This document shows, piece after piece, positions 56,501 to 64,000 of a DNA stretch of 64,000 bases. Origin of the DNA: Nemertoderma westbladi. Taxonomy: Eukaryota > Xenacoelomorpha > Nemertodermatida > Nemertodermatidae. The first letter of the stretch is position 1, and every line of letters begins with the position of its first letter. The notes beneath the pieces are model-generated. The model did no database searches. It was not told the DNA's origin and saw only the letters and a program-made list of their open reading frames with translations. A program made the position numbers and the translations under genes. Where the stretch lies: NCBI GenBank assembly GCA_032718475.1, contig JAUCBJ010009104.1:1-64000 (forward strand), read 5' to 3'.

Positions 56501-58272
56501 ACTAGTGGTCCAGATAACACATACCTAGTTTCGTAAAATTTTATAGCGAAGTCTATGTACAAATGAATAATTTTCGTATAAAAACATCTGTTTTCAGCGG
56601 TTGTCAAGGTAACTGCAAAATAGAACAATCAAATTCGGACGCAGAATAATTTATATAGTGGGGGTAGGGATTGGTCCCAAGTCATCACACCTTAACCTTA
56701 GGCTTCAAATTAACATTTTAAAAATTTTAACATCTGTTTAGCCTGGTTGCGAAGGTAACTGGATTTTCTATTTAACCTCAATCGGCTCTGCTATGGACCT
56801 TATAGTTGTGTTGAGAAACCCCAAGTTTATATGTATTATAGTTTTCCTACAAATAGAGTTACAAATATTGACTTGAAATACATAGACTTTTTTCTAAGTC
56901 CGTTGCCATGGAAACCAGATTTTTCCTGGAGATGAGACCCATCCCACACGACGCGCCTTGATGAGTTGTATATACATGCAAAATTTCAGGGTACTTTTAA
57001 AGGCTAGTTTTTTCCCCGACCAAAAAAAACCAAATCTGCCTCACACAAGTAAAATAGCCCACTATGAATACACCATCTCAGCTAAGGAAAATCTTTCTTA
57101 GCGAAAGTAGTTGATTTTCCTTAGCTTCGTGGATCAAAATGCATCTGTTTGCAGTGGTTGTCATGGAAACTGAAAAATAGAACAATGTAATTCGGATGCA
57201 GAATAAGTCATATAGTGGGGGTAGGTGTTGGTCCCAAGTCATAATACTATTAAATTGTGCTTCAAATTATCATTTTATTAATTTTAACATTTGTTTACTC
57301 TTGTTGCTATGGTAAATGGATTTTCTAATTAACTTCGAACGGCTTGTATATGGACCTTATAGATGAGTTACAAAACCCCAAGTTTATATATATTACAGTT
57401 TTGCTAGAAATAGAGTTATCAATATAGACTTGAATGATATAGAGTTTAATAAACTACAGTTACCATGGTAACTAAATTTCTGGAATGATTTAAGTTTCAC
57501 TAAAAGTTCCAACTAGTGGTGCAGATAACACATACCCAGTTTTGTAAAATTTTATCGCGAAGTCTATGTCCAAATGAATAATTTTTGTCTTTTATATACT
57601 ATGAAAACTGAGTATAGATAGCTTCATAAACCGTTTGTTCGAAAAATATGGCACTTTTTGAGCAAGTCGGTTTTTTTCAAAAATTCTATAAATTTTGAGG
57701 CATTTATATGTAAATTAGCTCATGTTTGAGGATCTGTAATACCACCTGCAATCTGCATTGAATTACAGGACTTTCTGAGAAATATAACACACCAAAAGTG
57801 TGGGCTTAGTGCAAAGATATAATATTTCTGATCTAGATTTTGACTTGCTGAGAAAGTAATGTTCTTCGATAAGATAACAGTCTCGGAAATAAGCACTTTT
57901 TGTCACTAATTTTAATTTACCCAAATTAAATTATGCTGTCCGAGAGTTTTAGGTTATTGCAGGAATTGCGCCTAAAATGACATCGAATGCAAAATTCAAT
58001 TCACGAGGGCAGAACATCTCAATTTCGGTTAAATTAAATTACAGTAGTGACAAGAAGTTATTTCTGACACGTTTTTTTTTATCAACAACTATTTTATCTA
58101 CACCTAATTTATTCTTTTTGTTTATAATTTTTAATTTTTAACAATTTTTTAGAATTTTGCACTTTCTATCACATATTTAGTGATAGAAAGTAGGTGAAAG
58201 CTAAGAAAAAATGGCCCGAATTTTCGGCTGGCCCTAAGGCGCCTTATATGCCTTAAGGTTAATCCGGCACCG
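53509..58272. mobile_element. 4.76-kb hAT-like element without transposase
   Basis: Ends are CAGTGCCGGATTA (53509) and its inverted partner at 58260-58272 (12/13 match), flanked by the exact 8-bp duplication GCTATATC (53501-53508, 58273-58280). Related sequence just inside both ends (TGGCCCTAA, ATGGCCCGAA) extends the similarity. CA-G-G ends and 8-bp duplications point to hAT. No transposase frame is present anywhere inside. The interior is dominated by repeats at 53929-57590. The right part (57590-58200) is unique AT-rich DNA. Confidence 0.85.
53929..57590. repeat. Higher-order ~450-bp repeat array with hairpin ends
   Basis: A core including AATAGAACAATGTAATTCGG recurs at about 54227, 54677, 55321, 56161, 56620 (diverged) and 57178. 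A larger unit of about 1.94 kb repeats from 53929 to 55870. Several modules begin with CCACGAAGCTAAGGAAAAT and end with its reverse complement: 53949-55226 and 55891-57134, with another right end at 55836. Each right end has a stem, AGCTAAGGAAAATC ... GATTTTCCTTAGCT. Module starts carry a short hairpin, GCATTTCC-TAAA-GGAAATGC. The apparent short ORFs here are not conserved coding. Confidence 0.8.
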
Positions 58273-58280
58273 GCTATATC

Positions 58281-58969
58281 AATGATATACTTGTTTGCTT
58301 ACCTCAATGGATGGGTTCTAAGTTTAACTAATTCTTTCTAAGTCCACGAAGGTCAGAACTTCAGGAAGGAACTGCTTAATTCCTTCTCCTAATCTCCCAG
58401 GCACTAATAGCCTATCCTATCTATATATAGGGAGCTATTGTTGATCTATTTATATATTCATGCATATCCTATCTCTGACATCTTAAGTCTGCTGTTAGAG
58501 AAGGATATGATGCAACTTAAGTTTGCATTTTCGATAGCTGGAAAGGTCTTCGAATTAGGGCCTCCTGATTCTGGTTGAGAAGCCCAAAGATATCACTATA
58601 CTAGACCTCTAGACTGCTGAATTTATGCATTACCATTTTCAATAGGAATCACCTTGAAGCTGATTGTTTCTGATTAATCATCTTGAGTAGCTGCAATAAC
58701 ACTACAATTATAATAATTACAAACACTTAAAGCACTAAAAATTTAATTAGATAAGAGTAAGCCATGGATCCATGACAACAAGCCACTTAGATGTTATGTT
58801 ATTTGCATGGAATTAAACACCTTGCAGAACGTACTGTGAGTTTTTGTTGGGATAAAGTTAATTATATTTTAATGTATATTTGAAAGTTTGGAATATCATT
58901 GTCCCTAGCAGCATTATACTATCCCTAATAATTAAATCACAAACAGCCAATGATGAGAGTCGAGTATTT
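58281..58969. other. Non-coding stretch
   Basis: AT-rich, no gene or repeat recognised between the hAT-like element and the MITE. Confidence 0.4.
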
Positions 58970-58973
58970 TTAA

Positions 58974-59414
58974 GGCCCGTTTCCGCGCTGCTTTTTTTGA
59001 GCTGTATTTCAAGGTTTTTTTAGTTAAAACAATTTCTAGAAATTAATTGCTTCAAGATGAATCTGAGAATTTTGGAATGTTAAAACCTAAAATATAAAAA
59101 AAGTTCCAAAAAAAGCTTATAATAAAGCTTGGAAAAAAGCACAAAAAAAACTTTAAAAACTGCTCAAAAAAAACTGGGTGGAATATCATAATTATCTAAT
59201 TCTAGAACATTCCTATTATATCTTCATTTTAACTGAACGTTAGAAAAGGCATAACAAGCTTGAAAAAAAGCTCAAAAAGGCTTGAAAAAAAATCTCAATA
59301 AAATGCTTGGAAAAAAAGCTCAAAAAAGCTAGAAAATCAGCTCAAAAAAAGCTAGAAAAACAGCTCAAAAATTATCAGAATACGGCACATAAAAAAGCAG
59401 CGCGTAAACGGGCC
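58974..59414. mobile_element. 441-bp MITE with TTAA target
   Basis: Inverted ends GGCCCGTTTCCGCGCTGCTT (left) and the matching right end differ at one position over about 24 bp. Both are flanked by TTAA (58970-58973, 59415-59418). TTAA target choice is typical of piggyBac and Kolobok; the superfamily is not decided by the ends alone. The interior (about 59100-59370) is built of short AGCT-plus-A-tract repeats in both orientations. Confidence 0.8.
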
Positions 59415-59418
59415 TTAA

Positions 59419-61400
59419 CTCTGATTAAAAAATCTTTTAATTTTTGTTTATAACATTACAAAATAATGAGAAACAATAGAGGTCACTAGCACTACAAATA
59501 TTTATTTTTTATAATTCAGTGCTACTCAAAAGTATATCTTTCAGTGTCAAAATATTTATTTATTTGGTAAATAATTAAGAAACTATTTGGTTGTTTATAT
59601 ATTGAATATTTTATGCTTTGCACCATATGTTGGTATGCCTTTTTTTTAAACAAAACTATACTACTACAGACTAAAGAGCAAATTGTCCATTGTAAATGTT
59701 AAAACTGAAATGAATTCAGAAGAAAGTGAAGTTATTTAGCATTCCCGCATTTGTATAACTCCAACTTCAGGGAAGGCTTGCTTCAGTGAGTTTGGATCGC
59801 GAATCTAACAGAAGCCTGATTGGTTGGCAATAATGGACATAATATATTCCTTCATAAAGGCAGCAGGAAGGGAAAGAAAATGTACCAAGAAAGAATTACA
59901 AGTTATATTAGAAAGTAAATTATAAAAATAAATAGAATAGTAATTGAAGTAAAGAAATGGACCTTTGATGATTGCGGAAAAGAAATTGAATGCGTCCTGG
60001 TGAATATGTAATGACCTCAGTTCTTACCCTACGAAAGTCAAACATATCTCACATTCAGTGTTTAATGAATCATTACAAACTCCTGGTTTCACCTAATTGA
60101 TTTACATTTACTGAAGGCTTGACTACCTGCACCTGATAACATGTAATGCAATTATTTCTTTAAAGTTCTTGATTTTTTTTACAGCACGTGCCTCCTATAA
60201 ATGCAACAAACATCTGATGACATAATAGTATTGCTTCTATATACCGTAATATTCGAAAACTAATCAAAATTCTAAGCTTCTATAGGTTTACATAAATATT
60301 TTAGTTAGAAAAAATTCGGCTCCTGTTTTCAATAACGACATAATGATGTTAGCAACGTCAGTTTCATTAAATTTTAATTAATTAAATATTATAAATATTA
60401 AATTAAATTAAATATTAAATTAATTATAATCTACTCTAATTATATTATATTTCTTTAAATCTTAATTGAAATAAATCATGAGTGTATCTTTTGAATTGCA
60501 GACAGTCAACTGCTCAAGCACTATAAAGTAGTGTGGTACCAAGGTAACAGAGAATGACATGGAATAACCCATTGTTGTAATGCATGCTTATAAATTTTGC
60601 ACATAACTGCTGATGCTATTGACGTGCATATTGATTACAGGGATGCCGAGTCGGAGTCTCAGTCATCCGGAGTCCATGATTTTAGGCCGAGTTGAAGTCC
60701 TTAAATAGTTCAAATAAGTATACACATGACTCCGTCCCGAAAATTCATCATTAATTATACCAAAATGATGATTTCTTCTTTCAAAAATGATCGTATTTAT
60801 TTGCTGACAATTTACATGAAGTTTAAATTACGCCCTCATTAAGTGAGTCAATAGATTAAGTAATAAATTAAGCCCTCATTTTGTATAATTTTGATTTGAG
60901 AAAGATTTTGGTCTTAGTCGTATGCCTGACGGAGTCTTGTTGTAGTCGAATTAATTTTTTTTACAAAGGAGTCGGAATCGTTTGATTTTGTCAGGAACCG
61001 TGATTATTTATAAATATAATTATCATATATTATTCTAGGCAAATTTTCTCCAATTATTTCTGCTGTCCAATATAGATTTCTGCTGTCCTAGATATTATGC
61101 AGAAATTCTCTACAATAACTAGAAAGCCAGCAATCTGGCCGGAAGGAGCCCGGGGGAAGAATCCTGGCCAAGACTATTACAAAGAACTCTGCCAGTTAGC
61201 AGTAAGTAAACTAAACAATTGTAAAAACTGTAAGGCGTGAGGCTGGCTGACTTAGTGGCTCGCCCCACATAATAAAAAATGAAACTTAGCTACCACTAAC
61301 AAAAATATAATATGAAGCAAATAATTTCATTATCAAGCATGTTTATAAGATATAAGATACGATTACCGAATATTTATAAGAAATGCCCATGATGCACAAC
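59419..61400. other. Non-coding AT-rich DNA
   Basis: No supported gene. A stretch at 60641-61005 has several GAGTCGGAGTC/GGAGTCGG motifs, as in the ends of some hAT MITEs, but I could not find paired termini. Confidence 0.4.
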
Positions 61401-61401
61401 C

Positions 61402-61800
61402 AGATACTACTACTAGAATCGTCATGCTGCATTGCAGCTGCATTTTTATGAATGCTGTGCCGCTTATCGACAAAAATTGCACCGCCACAACTCCCTATCG
61501 CCCATGACATTTGCTAGATCATCCGCATCTTCAAGGCCAGTGTCCTTTAAGATGCGTCTCAAGAAAGTCATGGGCCGTCCACCATGCTTATTCACTCCAT
61601 GAGGCTGCCAAAGTACAAGATTATGCACTGGCTGGTCTTCACGGCGAAAGCAATGTCCTGCAAAGCGGAGGCGATTTTGTTCTAGTGTCAAGCTTGGGGG
61701 AACCAATGAGACACCTCCAATGTTATATAGATATAGCTGGTTGGAGATGTGTGCATTGTACCTGACACAATGAACCCGGCGTAGCATTCTTGTACGATGC
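61402..61800 (-). pseudogene. LINE 3' end (C-terminal region and tail)
   Basis: The minus-strand frame encodes RLRFAGHCFRREDQPVHNLV, then GRPMTFLRRILKDTG and a DRELW ending (stop near 61464). This is the C-terminal region following RT in the same LINE group as at 52735. The 3' end is marked by a TACTACTACTA tail at about 61406. The 61402-61530 part is shared with the insertion at 26786-26930. The upstream LINE is missing. Confidence 0.75.
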
Positions 61801-61839
61801 ACAACAAGATAAATAACAACGAATAGAGCCAAATAATAA

Positions 61840-63699
61840 ATTTAGTTTCCTTCTATAGGTATTACCCCGTCGTTAAGCGGAATATCTCTTCCCAGTGAGT
61901 CGTATGTGAATATATATTATAGATAACCCTACTCCTGCTAAGTTTAGTGGTAGGCCAGCGGGCTCCTTAAATACATACAACTATTATAGGTCAACTATAA
62001 AACATTTTGCAATCCGCAGTGAATAACAACTGCAATAGGACACAACACACTGCTTTGTGTAACTAAAATTCATTCTCCTGATACACCCCCTAACATAGCA
62101 GAGTGAGTAACCTTATTGTAGATATACCCTTAGGAAGCACTGGGAGAGCAATCAGCTTATGGGGTAATACATTAGAAACCCACAGCTTATGTGTGAGTAA
62201 ACATTGCCTTTCCTTATAGCATACTAGTACAACTTGGCAACCAACACGTTTTACTATGACTGTGTATAATTCGGACATATTAAACCATATTTCATGGTGC
62301 ACACCAGCTGTTATTTTACCATTGCTTTTAATTTCGCAACAAAATAATGTCAAATACGAGAATATCGAATACCACACAGAATCAATCTGAAATTGTAACT
62401 GAAAATTGTAACGCGATTATGAACCACGAAAGCAATGTACTTGCAAAATTTCATCAAAATCGCCATGCAGGAAGTGCCTGAACCTGGATAATTATCAGTC
62501 AGTCAGTGTGATTATTATCAGTCTGATTATTAGTATCATTAATAATTATCAGCCTGAGATTTTTACAGTAAGTATCCCGCTGTCGAGCGGGCTCCTAACT
62601 ATATATATTATATATATAAATCAAAATAAGTGATATATTAGCGTGAAGCAAATTATTTTAATGTAGATTATTTTTTAGACCATTAAAATAATTATATTTG
62701 GAATTGGAACCACCAAATCTGTATGGTGTTCTGTTAACACAGAATGAATGATATCTTATCAAAGAAATAAAAAAATGATCGTTTCTAAGGAAATTACAGC
62801 GAAAACAATGTTTACCTTGTGATTGGTGGTATAAAGTACTTGAAAGGCTTATAATATTAAAATACTTTATATTTGTATCCACACGCTGGTATATTGTTTA
62901 CCTTATGGTAAGAAATTAAGGAGACAATGACATGGTGATATGTAGTACAATAGCATATATTATAGGTGCCTACTTAGACGTTTAGGGGTTAAAAGAGTAT
63001 GGAATAAGAATTTTATTAATAGATACTAAGAATATTATTCATAGGCCGAAAGACAGCAGATTCTAAATCTATCTGACAACAGATTTGCTTGCCTAGAAAA
63101 TGTGCGAATGCAAAGTGCATGCTTTTTAACGTTAGGCACCTTTTCCGTATAACCAATGACGTATCTAGGATTTGGGAATGGAGAGGGGTCTCTTTACATA
63201 TTGGAAAAGCCACCTCGGGGTCTTTGGGGTAGAACCTCTGGTGGGAGGGAAAGTATATCTTTTTGGAAAGTATAGCAGATGGAAGTAAGCAATGTGTACC
63301 TGTTGAATATATGAAGCTATATTTAGCCTTTCTCCTAAATATGCCATGGTACCCCATTCATAACATATAGATTTGTATTATTTATACCAAACCTCCATCC
63401 CCTTGGTAATCGCTGATAACACCTTGAATTTTTCTTGGTCAGTATTTTTGGCCAATGAGTGATTATCATCAGCCCACAATTCATCGTTTACATGGTAGGT
63501 AATCCTAGACTTTTACTTATTTGGTTGTTTGGGAAACTTTTATAGGCCTAGTTTACAAAAAATTCTGGCAATCTCTTTGCTATATTTAATTTAAGTTATC
63601 GGTGAAAGCGGACATTCTATTAAATCAAGTCTGCTAATTGGTTCATAGGATGATGCTTGGATGTTTGCAACCGGATGCTGATAGGGGAAAAGCCACCGC
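61840..63699. other. Non-coding AT-rich DNA
   Basis: No supported gene. Short stretches at about 61930 and 62580 share AGCGGGCTCCT, and short AT runs occur near 62600. The open stretches on the minus strand (62090-62377, 63016-63357) show no family pattern. Confidence 0.4.
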
Positions 63700-64000
63700 A
63701 CAATTTGCACTAAAGGTCAACTAAAGCCTCTCCCTAAGAAAGGAGACCTCGGCGTACCAACAAACTATCGTGGGATCTGTTTGCATGTGGTAGCTGCCAA
63801 AATATACCATAAAATGAGTTTATATAGAATTAGACCTCACATAGAGAAACTGATGCGTAAGAGCCAAAACGGATTACGACCAAATAGATCAACAATAGCT
63901 CAGATACTTGCGCTATGGAGACTGAATTATGGGGGAATTAAGTCAACGAATCTCCCCGTTGTCCTGACTTTTGTGGACTTCAACCATTCGACTCAATCCA
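63700..64000 (+). pseudogene. LINE RT N-terminal part, runs off window
   Basis: The plus-strand frame reads LPKKGDLGVPTNYRGICL, AAKIYHKM, RIRPHIEKLM, QNGLRPNRSTIAQILALW and finally VVLTFVDFN, which are RT fingers and the start of motif A in a common invertebrate LINE group. The frame is open to the window edge, though the usual FVDFKKAFD is altered to FVDFNHST. It may be part of the same element family as the fragments at 52735 and 61402. Confidence 0.78.

Noticed and set aside
54538-56628. Short minus-strand proteins repeated in the hAT-like element
   Set aside because: They follow the repeat units and carry no domain; frames are not kept between copies.
60641-61005. Another hAT MITE with GAGTCGGAGTC motifs
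   Set aside because: The motifs are suggestive, but no paired inverted ends or 8-bp duplication could be found.

Overview
This window is eukaryotic, most likely a non-vertebrate metazoan and probably a marine invertebrate. There are no operons or ribosome binding sites, intergenic DNA is AT-rich, and the content is almost wholly transposable elements: BEL/Pao LTR retrotransposons, several non-LTR (LINE) fragments, hAT-like and TTAA-targeting DNA elements, a tRNA-like repeat, minisatellites and long poly-C runs. I see no convincing host protein-coding gene. The species cannot be named from the sequence.

Layout. 1-3283: a decayed minus-strand LINE with apurinic endonuclease and reverse transcriptase (RT). 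3791-30590: a large, broken BEL/Pao element, here called element A. Its 5' LTR (3791-3997 plus 8252-9741) is interrupted by a 4.25-kb segment (3998-8251) carrying a minus-strand RT pseudogene that is itself riddled with two coding minisatellites. Downstream, a 4.05-kb unit (LTR 3' end, leader, gag 5' part and an AT-rich inverted-repeat block) is repeated head to tail three times (9399-21215), ending in a 100-N assembly gap. The remaining gag, protease, RT, RNase H and a stub of integrase follow (21316-28033), then a 2.1-kb 3' LTR. 32734-51339: a short hAT-like DNA element with an exact 8-bp target duplication, split by element B. Element B (33099-50864) is a 17.8-kb BEL/Pao element with two 1142-bp LTRs and an exact 5-bp target duplication AATAT. 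51348-53060: LINE remnants. 53509-58272: a 4.76-kb hAT-like element without transposase, filled with ~450-bp repeats. 58974-59414: a small TTAA-flanked MITE. 61402-61800 and 63700-64000: more LINE fragments.

Element B is the most notable object. It has gag, zinc knuckles, aspartic protease, RT, RNase H and integrase, each with recognisable catalytic residues. After a 1.7-kb non-coding spacer it carries about 4.2 kb of additional same-strand coding sequence (45412-49696, 'ORF X'). ORF X has three zinc-knuckle-like motifs, no visible signal peptide or membrane anchor, and no family I recognise. The LTRs differ at roughly 18 of 1142 positions by eye, so the insertion is fairly young, yet gag and ORF X carry several stops and frameshifts.

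How parts relate. Element A lacks an integrase catalytic core, a protease catalytic Asp and the promoter-bearing part of its 5' LTR, so it could move only with help in trans. Both BEL elements share the same polypurine ending (GGAGCGG) before the 3' LTR and both lack an obvious TGG-type primer site directly after the 5' LTR. Element A also carries a 20-bp near-palindrome (GGAAGGCTTGCGAGCCTACC) at eight separate sites, read mostly as GRLASLP.
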